Below, piece after piece: positions 48,273 to 58,255 of a DNA stretch of 64,000 nucleotides. Location: assembly GCF_001312865.1 (NCBI RefSeq), contig NZ_BBER01000004.1, positions 124,001-188,000 on the forward strand, read 5' to 3'. The position numbers and the translations under genes were made by a program. The first letter of the stretch is position 1, and each line of letters begins with the position of its first letter. The notes beneath the pieces were generated by a model, which saw nothing but the letters and a program-made list of their open reading frames with translations, was not told the origin of the DNA and searched no databases. This stretch comes from Lacticaseibacillus thailandensis DSM 22698 = JCM 13996 (GTDB taxonomy: Bacteria > Bacillota > Bacilli > Lactobacillales > Lactobacillaceae).

Positions 48273-49585
48273 CTAACCAACATTCAATATCCACATAAAC
48301 CCAATAAACACGAAGAAAAGCATGTACATAATCGGTGAAACTTCCTTACCGCGCTTCGCCGCAATCATCGTAATTGGGTACATAATGAACCCCAACGCGA
48401 TCCCGTCCGAAATGCTGTAAGACAACGGCATCCCTAAAACAATCAGAAACGCTGGAATCGCAATTTCCATCTTGAACCAGTTAATGTTCTTCAACGACTG
48501 CGCCATCAGCACCCCGACAATAATCAAAGCCGGTGCCGTGACCTGCGTCGTGACCACACCCAAGAGGGGCGAGAAGAACATCCCCACCAGGAACAATACC
48601 CCCGTCGTCACCGCAGTCAGGCCCGAACGGCCACCCACGGCGATGCCGGCGGACGATTCCACGTAGGCCCCCACGGGCGACGTACCCAGCAACGAACCCG
48701 CCAGCATCGCCGTCGAGTCGGATGCCAACGCTTTGCCCACGCGCGGCAGCTTGTTGTCGCGCATCAGCCCCGCCTGCGTGGCCAGGCCGACCAACGTCCC
48801 GGCCGTATCAAAGAATGTCACCAACAGGAAGGTCAGCACCACGACTACTAGTTGCAGGCTGTTAATATCCCCCACGTGGCGGAAGGCCACCATGAATGTG
48901 GGCTTCAAGCTCGGCGCTGCGGAAATCAGCCCGGACGGCATGTTGATGAGCCCGGTGACCAGGCCCAAAATCACGGTTGCCACCATGCCGATGAAAATAC
49001 CACCAGGGACGTGCTTGACCATCAAGATAGCGGTCACCACGAGGCCAAAGATCGTTAGCCACGTTGTCCCCACGCTCAGTGAACCGAGGCCCACGATGGT
49101 CGACTTGTTGGCCGTGATCAGGCCGCCATCACTTAAACCTAAAAAAAGCAATGAACAGCCCAATCCCACCAGAAATCGCGGCTTTCAGGTCACCAGGAAT
49201 TGCATCAATGATCTTTTCACGGAGCTTAAAAATCGTGATGATGATAAAAATTATGGAAGCAACAAAGACGCCAGCCAGCGCGGTCTCCCACGGCACCTTC
49301 ATGCCGATGCAGACGGAGTAGGCAAAAAAAGGCGTTGATCCCCAAAGCCGGTGCCGTTGCAATTGGATAACGGGCCAAAACGCCCATCAATATGCTCCCC
49401 AACGCACTAGCCAAAGCCGTGGCGGTAAACACCGCCCCTTTGTCCATGCCCGAGGCGCCTAGAACCGACGGATTGACGAACAGGATGTACGCCATGGAGA
49501 TGAAGGTGGTGAAGCCCGCCAAAAGTTCACGCCGGACGGTGGTATGTAGCTGGTCTAACTGAAAATACGACTTGATACTATCCAT
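48273..49585 (-). CDS. NCS2/AzgA-type purine permease (two frameshifts at A7 runs)
   Basis: 437 residues after repair; ATG at 49585 behind GGAGACC. About thirteen membrane segments. AzgA-family marks: MAYILFVNPSVLGASGMDKG at the N terminus, IATAPALGINAFF (broken at the run 49324-49330), GLFIAFLGLSDGGLI (broken at 49141-49147), DTAGTLVGLATQAGLM and GTSPVGAYVESSAGIAVGGR. Likely a proton symporter for hypoxanthine/guanine/adenine (PbuG/PbuO-like). The leader contains no purine riboswitch that I can recognise. Confidence 0.9.
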
Positions 49586-49654
49586 AAAAAGGTCTCCTAC
49601 TACGAGCAAACACTCGAAAATTAGATTAGTAAAAATGACGAACGAACGTGTTTT

Positions 49655-49683
49655 ATGGTATACCAAGCCGGGCAAACGGTCAA
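49655..49683 (-). promoter_or_regulatory. Promoter of the purine permease gene
   Basis: Minus-strand TTGACC (49683-49678), a 17-base spacer and TACCAT (49660-49655); TGGTATACC overlapping it could be an alternative -10. Confidence 0.45.
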
Positions 49684-49703
49684 TATCTTTTTCTGAAATC
49701 AGC

Positions 49704-49734
49704 AAAACCCGAACATTAATTCATGCTCGGGTTT
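49704..49734 (-). terminator. Terminator of nnrD-bioY
   Basis: AAACCCGA pairs with TCGGGTTT; minus-strand TTTTGCTG follows. 9 bases after the bioY stop. Confidence 0.75.
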
Positions 49735-49742
49735 GCCTTTGT

Positions 49743-50261
49743 TTACAGTAATAGGCCAGTCTGTCGCAGTACCGGTGCGACCATGGCGGTCCCCATGGTT
49801 GCCACCAACGCCTTCACCAATAGTGGCATGAGAAACGGTACGATTCCCACTCCTAGCGCACTACCAGCAACGACGTGTAACCAGACCGCACCCACGAATA
49901 GTTGGAGCAAACCAGCCCCCAGGTTCCGGGCACCAATCACCATCACTGACCGTGATTGTTGCACACTACCGCCAAGGAACAGCGGGAACAGTATTAAACC
50001 CACCAGGTACCCGCCAGTGGGGCCCACCAGGTGGCTCAGGCCACCAGTGAAACCCGCAAACACCGGAAGCCCCACTGCGCCCATTAGGATGTAGACCAGC
50101 ACGGCCCCCATACCGCTACGCCGATCGAGTAGCCCCACCACCAGGGGCACCATCAGGGTTTGTAACGTCAGGGGCACTGGCCCCAGCGGCACCGTCAGCG
50201 GGGCCGTAACTGCCATCAGTGCAGCGCCTAAAGCCACGTACGTGAGTGTCCGAATACGCAT
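49743..50261 (-). CDS. bioY: Biotin transporter S component BioY
   Basis: 172 residues, intact; ATG at 50261 with GGGGGA upstream. Six membrane segments with the BioY landmarks VPLGPVPLTLQTLMVPL, GAVGLPVFAGFTGGL and HLVGPTGGYLVGLI. Binds biotin and works with the shared ECF energy module (EcfAA'T), which is not in this window. Starts 10 bases after nnrD, co-transcribed. Confidence 0.95.
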   Translation of the reverse strand: MRIRTLTYVALGAALMAVTAPLTVPLGPVPLTLQTLMVPLVVGLLDRRSGMGAVLVYILMGAVGLPVFAGFTGGLSHLVGPTGGYLVGLILFPLFLGGSVQQSRSVMVIGARNLGAGLLQLFVGAVWLHVVAGSALGVGIVPFLMPLLVKALVATMGTAMVAPVLRQTGLLL

Positions 50262-50271
50262 GGTCGTCCCC

Positions 50272-51108
50272 CTATTCTGCGTTGCTGTGACTCAACTGGG
50301 CCATCAACGTGGGTAACGCGGCACTCACCGCGGTCGGCAAAGCCACGTACTGGCTGCGCGCCACCATATCGGCGGCAGCGCTATGGACCCACACGGCGGC
50401 TGCAACCACCGCCAAGCTATAGCCAAACTGACCGATAAACGCGGCAATGATGCCCGTCAGCGTGTCGCCAGAACCACCCGTCGCCATGGCGGGACCACCA
50501 CTCGTATTCCGGAACGCCACATGACCGTCTAACGTCACCGTGGGTGCACCTTTGCACACCACCACCCCCGGTAATTCAGCCGCAGCGGCTTGACTAGCCG
50601 CCACTGTCTGGTTAGCGATGGCAATGCCACTCAGCCGTTGCCACTCCATGGCGTGCGGCGTCCACACCGTCTGGGCCGTCCCCGTCTGGTGCTGGTGCCC
50701 GGCTGCCATAATGTCAATGGCGGAACCGTCCACAATCAGTGACTGCGGCGTACGCACCGTGTCGAGCACGAGCTGCAACACCACGTGCGCGGCGGCACTA
50801 TCGCCTAGGCCGGGCCCGACAACTACCACGTCAGCTTGGGCCAACAATTGGGGCAACATGGCGTCCGTCCAGGTGCAGACCATGGCCTCCGGTAACCGGG
50901 CGTGCAAAGCTGCATGGTTCACCGCGGCCGTCGCGACCGTCACCAGCCCCGCACCAGCATACACGGCGGCAGTGGCGCTCATGATGGCCGCGCCACCAAA
51001 GTGTTCGTCACCTGCCACGATGACCACGCGACCATACATGCCTTTGTGGCTCCGCGTCGTCCGTGGCCGCACCACGTTGGCAGCGCGGCTACGCGTCATT
51101 TCATCCAT
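50272..51108 (-). CDS. nnrD: ADP-dependent NAD(P)H-hydrate dehydratase
   Basis: 278 residues, intact, ATG at 51108 behind AAGGAGGTTG. Repairs hydrated NAD(P)H. Ribokinase-like fold: YGRVVIVAGDEHFGGAAIMSA near residue 25, VVVVGPGLGDSA, LIVDGSAIDIMA and the phosphate-binding GGPAMATGGSGDTLTGIIAA. Stand-alone C-terminal-type protein without the epimerase domain. The 180 bases upstream, to 51227, contain no gene. Confidence 0.95.
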   Translation of the reverse strand: MDEMTRSRAANVVRPRTTRSHKGMYGRVVIVAGDEHFGGAAIMSATAAVYAGAGLVTVATAAVNHAALHARLPEAMVCTWTDAMLPQLLAQADVVVVGPGLGDSAAAHVVLQLVLDTVRTPQSLIVDGSAIDIMAAGHQHQTGTAQTVWTPHAMEWQRLSGIAIANQTVAASQAAAAELPGVVVCKGAPTVTLDGHVAFRNTSGGPAMATGGSGDTLTGIIAAFIGQFGYSLAVVAAAVWVHSAAADMVARSQYVALPTAVSAALPTLMAQLSHSNAE

Positions 51109-51227
51109 ATTCTCAACCTCCTTGGCCTCAGCCTAGCACATTGGCCGGAACTTGCAGCCGTTTGTGGCGGTGACTGCCTGTAGGGACACCGCCCACCACT
51201 GATCTTGGTCATAGTAGCAGCTACTGG

Positions 51228-51256
51228 TTGGCAAAAATACCGGCACGTTATAAAAT
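51228..51256 (+). promoter_or_regulatory. Promoter of ackA
   Basis: TTGGCA (51228-51233), a 17-base spacer and TAAAAT (51251-51256); leader of about 57 bases to the start codon. Confidence 0.6.
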
Positions 51257-51319
51257 GTGCTTGGATACTTAGTTACTAATAATAAGTGCTAGCTCCTGCT
51301 ACAGAAAGGACGTGTACGT

Positions 51320-52512
51320 ATGCCCCAATACCTTGCCATCAACGCCGGCAGTTCCACACTGAAGTGGCGTCTCTTTGCAATGCCGGCGGAATCACTCTTG
51401 GGCCAAGGTCTGATCGACCGCATCAACCACTCACACGCCACGGTGACCGTCAAGGTGCCCCACCAACCGGACCTTACTTACACCACTGCAACCGACGATT
51501 GCCGTCGCGTTGTGGCGGACTTATTGTTACGTCTCAAGCAACTCGGGCTCGTCTCCCATCTCCACGACATCGTGGGTGTGGGGCACCGGGTCGTGGCGGG
51601 CGGCGAGGACTTCAACCAGTCGGTCGTGGTTGATGATGACGTCCTGCTCCGTATCCGCAACCTGCGCAACCTCGCACCGTTACACAACCCAGTGCAAGCA
51701 AACTTCATCGCGACCTTTCGCGACGTGCTACCATGGGCGACTCAGGTGGCCGTGTTCGACAGCGCCTTTCACCAAAGCATGCCACCCACAAGTTACCTCT
51801 ACGGTGTCCCGTACAACTGGTACCAACAATACGGGGCCCGCAAGTACGGCGCGCACGGCACCAGCGTCCGGTACGTCGCTGCGCGCACGGCTACCCTCTT
51901 GGGACGCCACTGGACCAGCTACGCTTGATTGTACTCCATCTGGGCGCCGGTTCCAGCGTTACAGCTGTCAAAGACGGACGGTCACTCGACACCTCGATGG
52001 GTTTTACCCCGCTAGCCGGGCTGATCTCCGCCACACGTAGTGGTGACGTCGACCCGTCGCTATTAGCCTACATGATGCGCAAACTAAACGTCACCGCGGA
52101 CCGGATGGTGGACCTACTCAACGATACCGCGGGACTACAGGGCATTTCGGGAATATCCGACGACATGCGTATTCTGAGTGCCGCAGCCGCCGAGCAGCCC
52201 CGCGCCCAACTAGCCATCGATATGTACGTACAACGCATTGTCCAGTATGTCGGGGCCTACGTCGCCGAAATGAACGGCGTGGACGCCTTCGCTTTTGCCG
52301 GGGGAATCGGCGAACACAGTAGTGCCATTCGGGCCCAGATCATGGCACACTTTGCTTACTTGGGCGCGACCATCGACCCCCACGCCAACACCAACAACGG
52401 CAACGAAACCGACCTCAGCACCACCGACGCCCCGGTGCGCACGTGGCTAGTACCCACCGATGAGGAACTGATGATTGTCCGCGATACGTACCGCCTGGCA
52501 ACGGGTCAGTGA
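51320..52512 (+). CDS. ackA: Acetate kinase (one frameshift)
   Basis: About 397 residues. Makes ATP from acetyl phosphate in fermentation. ATG at 51320 behind GAAAGGAC. Signatures AINAGSSTLKWRLF (first acetokinase motif), VGHRVVAGGEDF (second), PLHNPVQANFI, VFDSAFHQSMP, HLGAGSSVTAVKDGRSLDTSMG and FAFAGGIGEHSSAIR. One C is missing near 51908 (CGCCACTGG for CGCCCACTGG); the repaired join is LLGRPLDQLRLIVLHLG. Monocistronic. Confidence 0.95.
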
Positions 52513-52534
52513 GCGTCAACGTGTCCGATAAACT

Positions 52535-52582
52535 AAAGCAGCTGGCCGCAACGAGTTTATGCTCATTGCGACCAGCTGCTTT
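52535..52582. terminator. Bidirectional terminator between ackA and rlmB
   Basis: AAAGCAGCTGG-CGCAA pairs with TTGCG-CCAGCTGCTTT, serving convergent genes that end 23 and 3 bases away. Confidence 0.88.
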
Positions 52583-52584
52583 GA

Positions 52585-53475
52585 TTAGCTTAAATTATTG
52601 CTGGGCTGCTTGCCGACTCGTAAAGGCTGGTACATCAGGATCCCGGCCGCCACGCTGGCGTTGAGGCTTTGCACATGGCCCACCATCGGGATCGACACCG
52701 TGGCGTCCATGAGCTTCTGAATGCCCGGGGAAATACCTTTGCCTTCGTTACCGATGACCAACCCAATCGGCCCGGTCGCGTTCCACTGCCGGAAGTCCTG
52801 CCCTTCCATGGCGGTACCGAAGATCCACAAACCGCGGTCCTTCAGTGCCTTAATGGCGTTCGCTAAATTTGTGACCCGCGCGACCGGCACGTGTTCGATG
52901 GCACCGGTACTGATTTTAGCTACCGCACTCGTCAGGCCCACAGCCCGGTGCTTGGGAATAATGATCCCGTGCACGCCGACCGCATCCGCCGTCCGCATGA
53001 TGGCCCCCAGATTACGGGGATCCTCCAAGTTGTCAAGGATGAGGAAGAACGGGTCCTGCTCCGCCGCCTGGGCTTTGGCAAAGAGGTCATCGATGCTGGC
53101 GTACGCGTATGGTGGCATCGCCAGCATGACCCCCTGGTGGTTCCCGTTATCACTCAACAGGTCAAGCTTACTCTTCGGTACCTCGCTTACGAGGATTTTG
53201 GCCTTCTTAGCCCGTTCCACGATGCTGTGAATCTGGTCACTACTGAGGGACTTTTGCACGAAGAGCTTGTTGATGGTCGCGGCGCTCCCACTTGTCAGCG
53301 CCTCAGCTACCGCATGGCGTCCCCAGACAAACTCGTTGTCCTCACTGTCGGCATCGTCATCACGACGGGGCGCTACCGGTGCCCGGCGCGGCGTGCGCCG
53401 ACTATCACGGCCCCCACGGCGGTCATCATCACGTCGACTTCCCCGGTGATTGCGGCCCTTACTTGATTTGTCCAT
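52585..53475 (-). CDS. rlmB: 23S rRNA (guanosine-2'-O)-methyltransferase RlmB/TrmH family
   Basis: 296 residues from the ATG at 53475 behind GGGAGG. A basic, Arg/Asp-rich N-terminal tail (1-47) precedes the substrate-binding domain ([15 protein letters not shown]) and the SPOUT knot with [30 protein letters not shown] and [19 protein letters not shown] (knot motifs 1-3). Start overlaps the mrnC stop by 17 bases. Confidence 0.94.
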   Translation of the reverse strand: MDKSSKGRNHRGSRRDDDRRGGRDSRRTPRRAPVAPRRDDDADSEDNEFVWGRHAVAEALTSGSAATINKLFVQKSLSSDQIHSIVERAKKAKILVSEVPKSKLDLLSDNGNHQGVMLAMPPYAYASIDDLFAKAQAAEQDPFFLILDNLEDPRNLGAIMRTADAVGVHGIIIPKHRAVGLTSAVAKISTGAIEHVPVARVTNLANAIKALKDRGLWIFGTAMEGQDFRQWNATGPIGLVIGNEGKGISPGIQKLMDATVSIPMVGHVQSLNASVAAGILMYQPLRVGKQPSNNLS

Positions 53476-53878
53476 GTCCCGTGCCTCCCTGTTCAACGTA
53501 ATCAATACACCATTGAGCTAATTCACGCACCCGGTCTTCGCGTCCGGCTAGGTGCAGGGACCCAAAGAGGGCCTCAAAGCCGGTCGAAATCCGGTAGGTC
53601 ACCACGTCGGTATTTTTAGCGTGCGTGTAGCTCTTGGCGTTGCGCCCATGCTTATACATGTCCCACTCGTCGTCGCTCAAAACGGACTGCTGTTCCATCC
53701 CGTCGATCAACGCCGCTTGCGCCTTGGCAGAAACAAAGTTCTTGGCTACCCGCTGTAGTTGCGCCGGCTTGGTCAGCCCCCGCTGTTCGAGCAGGTGCTG
53801 CCGGACGTACACGTCATATACCGCATCACCCATATAAGCCAACGCAATCCCATTCAACTGTCGCGGATCCATCGTCAT
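53459..53878 (-). CDS. mrnC: Mini-ribonuclease III
   Basis: 139 residues from the ATG at 53878 (ATGA overlap with the cysS stop, AGGTGG upstream). RNase III catalytic domain without ds[25 protein letters not shown] holds the Asp signature, [10 protein letters not shown] and [20 protein letters not shown] the second acidic cluster. Matures the 3' and 5' ends of 23S rRNA. Its position after cysS is conserved. Confidence 0.95.
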   Translation of the reverse strand: MTMDPRQLNGIALAYMGDAVYDVYVRQHLLEQRGLTKPAQLQRVAKNFVSAKAQAALIDGMEQQSVLSDDEWDMYKHGRNAKSYTHAKNTDVVTYRISTGFEALFGSLHLAGREDRVRELAQWCIDYVEQGGTGHGQIK

Positions 53879-55283
53879 GCGCGCCGCCACCTCGTTCCTT
53901 GTGCTGTATCTTCCAAAATAATGCCACGTTCCGTGAGTTCATCGCGAATCCGGTCGCTAGTCGCAAAGTCCTTCGCTGCGCGCGCCGCGTCCCGGTCGTA
54001 AATCATCTGCTCGACGTCAGCATCGAGCAGTTCGTCCGTGGTTGCCGTCTGCACACCAAAAATCTGCATCCAGTCATCAAAGGTGGTCAGTAACAACGCC
54101 ACCGCCTCAGCGTGCACGGTATCGGCATTAGCATACCCGTTCATCAATTTGACCAGCTCATAAAGCACTGCCAAACCGTTAGCAACGTTAATGTCGTCAT
54201 CCATGGCCGTAATAAACCGTTGCTTCAGGTCCGCCACCGCCGTCACTACTTGCGGGTCGGTCCCCTTTGCGGCACCCTGCTGACGAAATTCCAGGTTGGC
54301 GCGGGCTGTCCGCAGGTGCTCGAGGTCCGTGGCGGCTGCCGCCAAGTTGGCTTCGGTGTAACGAATCGGTTTGCGGTACTGCGTCGTCGCCATGAAGAAG
54401 CGTAGTACCATGGGGTCAACCGTCTTGATGATGTCGTGTACGGTCACAAAGTTGCCCAGGCTCTTGCTCATCTTTTGGTCATCTTCACCCACCGTCACGA
54501 AGCCGTTGTGCATCCAGTAGTGGACGAACGTTTTGCCCGTTTTGGCTTCACTTTGCGCGATTTCGTTCTGGTGGTGCGGAAATTCGAGGTCCTGACCACC
54601 ACCATGAATATCGATGGTGTCGCCCAACAGTTTGGTGCTCATCACGGAGCACTCAATGTGCCACCCCGGCCGGCCTGGCCCAAACGGTGCGTCCCAGCTG
54701 ATTTCGCCCGGCTTGGCCCCCTTCCAGAGAGCAAAGTCGATGGGGTCCTCTTTGCGGGCCGTCTCGACGTCATCCACGTGCTGGCTCGCGCCCTGCTCCA
54801 GTTCATCGATGTTCTTGTTAGCTAGGGCGCCATAGTTCTTCGCCTTGCGGGCGCGGAAGTAGACGTCGCCGTCACTGGCGTAAGCGTAGCCTTATCCATG
54901 AGCACCTGGATGAAATCGATGATATCAGGAATCATCTGGCTAGCGCGCGGATTGACCGTTGCTGGCTCGATGCCAATCGCCTTTGTGTCCGCCATAAAGG
55001 CATCGATAAAACGCTGGGCTAGATCGAGCGGTGCTTCGCCAGTTTTGTGGGCGGCATTAATGATTTTATCGTCCACATCCGTGAAGTTAGACACGTAGGT
55101 TACTTTGAACCCCCGGTACTCAAAGTAGCGACGAATCGTGTCAAAGGCGATGGCCGACCGTGCGTTACCAATGTGAATGTAGTTGTAGACGGTAGGCCCA
55201 CACACGTACATCTTAATCTCACCGGGTGTGATTGGTTTAAATTCCTCTTTTTGACGGGTCAGTGTGTTGTACAAACGCAACAT
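53875..55283 (-). CDS. cysS: Cysteinyl-tRNA synthetase (one frameshift)
   Basis: About 470 residues. ATG at 55283 behind GGGAGG. HIGH-like motif [19 protein letters not shown], zinc ligands in MYVCGP, HIECSVM and [12 protein letters not shown], and the KMSKS loop [13 protein letters not shown]. One base is missing near 54891 (AAGGCTACG for AAGGGCTACG); repair gives [20 protein letters not shown]. cysE is not adjacent, unlike in Bacillus. Confidence 0.95.
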
Positions 55284-55601
55284 TAGCCGCCGCCTCCCTT
55301 CGTGCTTCAAGCTACCTACCATCATACAAGACTTCCCGCCTTGCCGCCAGTATCCGTGGATGGTAGGGGCAAGGCGTTGCGGGAAAGCAAGGTACTACAT
55401 CGGTGGGCACTCCACGGTGACCGCTGCGGTAGCCAACCATCGCACGAGCTCGCGCCATCGGACCGACCAACCAGGTTACGCCGGTCACCAGCAAGAACAA
55501 CCATGCTCAATAATCGTCCATCGACCATCATGAATCTACTTGCGCCACGTGCCCGGCATAGTCCTCTCAGGTGAACATCAGCGGTCATCACCATTGAGCG
55601 C
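55284..55601. other. Long untranslated region between the Nudix gene and cysS
   Basis: 318 bases, no gene. On the minus strand several imperfect inverted repeats occur, including GGTTGGCTACCGCAGCGG near 55422-55439 and CGTGG/CCACC. I cannot assign a T-box or promoter with confidence. The length suggests a structured cysS leader or remnants of lost genes. Confidence 0.35.
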
Positions 55602-55628
55602 AAACAAAAACCGGGTTACAAACCCGGT
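55602..55628 (-). terminator. Terminator of the Nudix gene
   Basis: ACCGGGTT pairs perfectly with AACCCGGT over a 3-base loop; minus-strand TTTTTG follows. 7 bases after the stop. Confidence 0.85.
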
Positions 55629-55634
55629 GTCTGC

Positions 55635-56102
55635 CTATAACTGGTGGGTCGCAATCAGCGTCGCCACAAAGTCAAGCATGTCTTCATTTTGCTTAATGAA
55701 AGTCGTTGGCCGCTCCTTGAAGTCGAAGTAAGCGCAACGCTTCGTCTCCTTTTCGCTGGCTTCGCCAAAGCTGCCACCCACAACGTGGACCAGGAATAAC
55801 CGCGCACAGTTCTGCACCTGGTCGCCGTTCGGGTACTGCATAAAGTACTTGTCGAACAATCCTAGCGGCCGAATCACTTCCACATCCAGGCCGGTGTCCT
55901 CCTTCATTTCGCGCACGACTGCGTCCTTGAAGCTCTCACCATATTCCAGGTAACCGCCCGGTACGCACCAACCACTATCCTCGCCGTTGCGTTCCTGCAA
56001 CAACACGCGGTTCTGGCCATCCAACACAATGCCAGCCGCCGTATTTAAAATAACGGGTGTGTGACCAACCTTACTCCGAATCATCTCAATATAATCTGCC
56101 AT
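55635..56102 (-). CDS. Nudix hydrolase
   Basis: 155 residues from the ATG at 56102 (GGTGAAG upstream). Hydrolyses a nucleoside-diphosphate-X compound. The Nudix box reads GGYLEYGESFKDAVVREMKE and continues DTGLDVEV; the canonical REUxEExGU is intact except that the second Glu of EE is Asp. The N-terminal MADYIEMIRSKVGHTPVI is typical of YjhB/MutT-like proteins of lactobacilli. Substrate unknown. Confidence 0.9.
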   Translation of the reverse strand: MADYIEMIRSKVGHTPVILNTAAGIVLDGQNRVLLQERNGEDSGWCVPGGYLEYGESFKDAVVREMKEDTGLDVEVIRPLGLFDKYFMQYPNGDQVQNCARLFLVHVVGGSFGEASEKETKRCAYFDFKERPTTFIKQNEDMLDFVATLIATHQL

Positions 56103-56128
56103 TTCTTCACCATCTTTGCTTTGCTTGG

Positions 56129-58161
56129 TTACCGGGTAGCTACGTGTAACCGGCGCCACTGCCTTACCCGTAGTATAGCATCCCCCAACACGTACAGCGC
56201 AACTGCCCCCCAACCAATTAGGGCCGCGTGCCACAACGGGCTAAACCAGCGCGCCGGCACGTACCGCTGCACTAGTTGATTGGCCCCTTTGCGTGCATAT
56301 ACAATGACCGCACCAATATCGGTACGGGCGTAATCACCGCGCCGCAGTCGGTGACCATTGAGCCACAGTTCAGTGTGCGCGTAGGCGACCACCGGCAACT
56401 GGACGGCACCCGCCTCGGTTGCCGTCCAACTGGTTGCCAAAGCTCCGTTAGCCAACGTCGCCTTATGGTACCTGGTGGTTTTGGTCATCCCGGCCACATC
56501 GGTGGCCGTGACGCCCTTCTTAGCCTCATCCTGCACGTACTGCTCGGGATCACCACTAGCGTAAGCCGCGTAACTATACTGCGGCGCGTTGGCAATAATC
56601 TGCGCGTAATAGATGTTATACGGACTGGCGTCGTCCAGGGCGACCTGCTGCTGCTTGTACAGCTTGGCGTTGATGCGCCCACCAACCGCGCCCTCATTGG
56701 CGTCGGGATCGTTCGTGACGGCCACACGTTCTTGATGGTAGAGCACCGATTGACTATTCTCACGCATCCACCGGACGGACACAGCGGCACGGGCAAGTAA
56801 TCCGGTGTGGCTTTGGCTACCATCTGCAGGGCTCGACCCAGGTGTCGTCCGTTGAATGTCTCGCGGATCGTGGCCACATCGGGCGCATTCATCGTGATGC
56901 TGGTCTGCGACTGCAGAACTTGCGGCTTGTTCCAGGCTTCGGCCGAGTTTTGCACGTCCGTCACCGTCTGAACACCGAGCAAGCCCACCGCCGCCAAAGC
57001 CGCGGCCCGACACCAAAGCCGGGGTGTGCGACCAAGACGCCACGTTCCGTCGCCAACCGTCATCGCGGCTCCAGCAACTAAGAGCGTCGCCGCCACGACC
57101 AGTAGCCGACTGGGAAACTGGAGAAAGTTACCCAGGCCCGACCACCGGGCCGCCAGTGCGTTCCACGGTACAAGTTGTGAACTCAGTAGCAAAAATACGG
57201 TTCCTGTGACCGTAAAGGTACGGTTCAACGTCCGCACGTACCGCCACCGCGTGAGCACGGTCACGATTTGCGCGGCAAAGAGCAAGGTAATCACCAATCC
57301 CAGGCCGCTACCGTTGATTGTGCCCCGCCCGTAGTTACCAAAGGACGGCGTGACCGTGTAGGTGCTCAGGTTATTCGGCGCGTAGGGCGCAAGGACGTGG
57401 CCGCTAGTGTACACCTCGAGCATGGCGCCCCAGATGTTGGCCGTGAGCACCAGGGTCAGCACCACCGCCAAAATGAGGTCGACCATCATCCGTCCTTTGC
57501 GTGGTGTGCGGTATAACCCAATGGCCACAAAGGGTAGCAATGCCAACGTACCCAGCACCGCACTAAGGACGTGCATCTGCAAGACGATAGCCATAATCAG
57601 CGCTAACGGCACTACCCGTACGGGCCGTTCTGGGTGTTCCAACATACGCACCCCCGCCAGGAGAATAATGGGCATTAGGGCGGCACCCCAAGCGGTAAAT
57701 TCTTGCGTGGTCAACCAGGACGCCACCCAGCCCGACAACATGTAAACCAGGCCAGCAACGGTCGCCCACAGCCGCCGTACGCCGGCGCGGCGGGTCAACA
57801 CGTACATGCCGGTGCCAGCAATAAACAACACCAGCCACCCGAGCAAAACTTCCACAGCCAACCAGCTGTGCGTCCACAGTAACAGGTACCCCACGGCATA
57901 ACTAAATAATGGGCCGTACAGGGCATTGACTACCCGGCCGGTACGCTGAAAGCCGTAATTCATTTGGAAATAGCTCCACACGTGATGGCGAATCTGTTGG
58001 TAAGCATCATAAAAGCGGTTCAGGTGAAAGATGGCATCAATGCCTAAAATTATCCCGTGATTCCATAATTGCGGGGCGACGGCCAAAAGCGCCACCAAAC
58101 CGATAATAATGATGGGGGTGCAACGCGCACGCCGCACTTTACGTAGAAGTTGCTGTACCAC
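56129..58161 (-). CDS. Large polytopic membrane protein, PTPS-related family (one frameshift)
   Basis: About 677 residues. GTG start at 58161 behind CAGGAGGATATCC. Eleven or so membrane segments in residues 15-420 with the pattern GIDAIFHLNRFYDAYQQI in the first loop, MYVLTRRAGVRRLWATVAGL and YMLSGWVASW, as in the '6-pyruvoyl-tetrahydropterin synthase-related' membrane family (PF10131), which has no proven activity. A large outer domain (430-640) and a last membrane segment (WHAALIGWGAVALYVLGDAI) follow. One base missing near 56782 splits YLPVPLVSVRWMRENSQSV. Possibly surface-polymer related. Confidence 0.75.
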
Positions 58162-58204
58162 GGATATCCTCCTGCAACAAATGTTTCTCAATATGTATAA
58201 AAAT

Positions 58205-58241
58205 GGGAGCTACCACGCCCATACTGCGCGTGGTTGCCCCC
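58205..58241 (-). terminator. Terminator of gltX
   Basis: GGG-GC-ACCACGC pairs with GCGTGGT-GC-CCC, with A-rich sequence on the plus-strand left side giving U on the transcript. Confidence 0.75.
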
Positions 58242-58255
58242 CTATTCAGTGCGCT

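Noticed and set aside
49586-49655. Purine riboswitch upstream of the AzgA-type permease
   Set aside because: The short leader has a CGAG/CTCG mini-hairpin but none of the conserved loop sequences of the guanine/adenine aptamer.
55400-55450. T-box riboswitch upstream of cysS
   Set aside because: The core-like GGTTGGCTACCGC has an extra base, no specifier loop was recognisable, and there is no terminator with a U-run before the gene.
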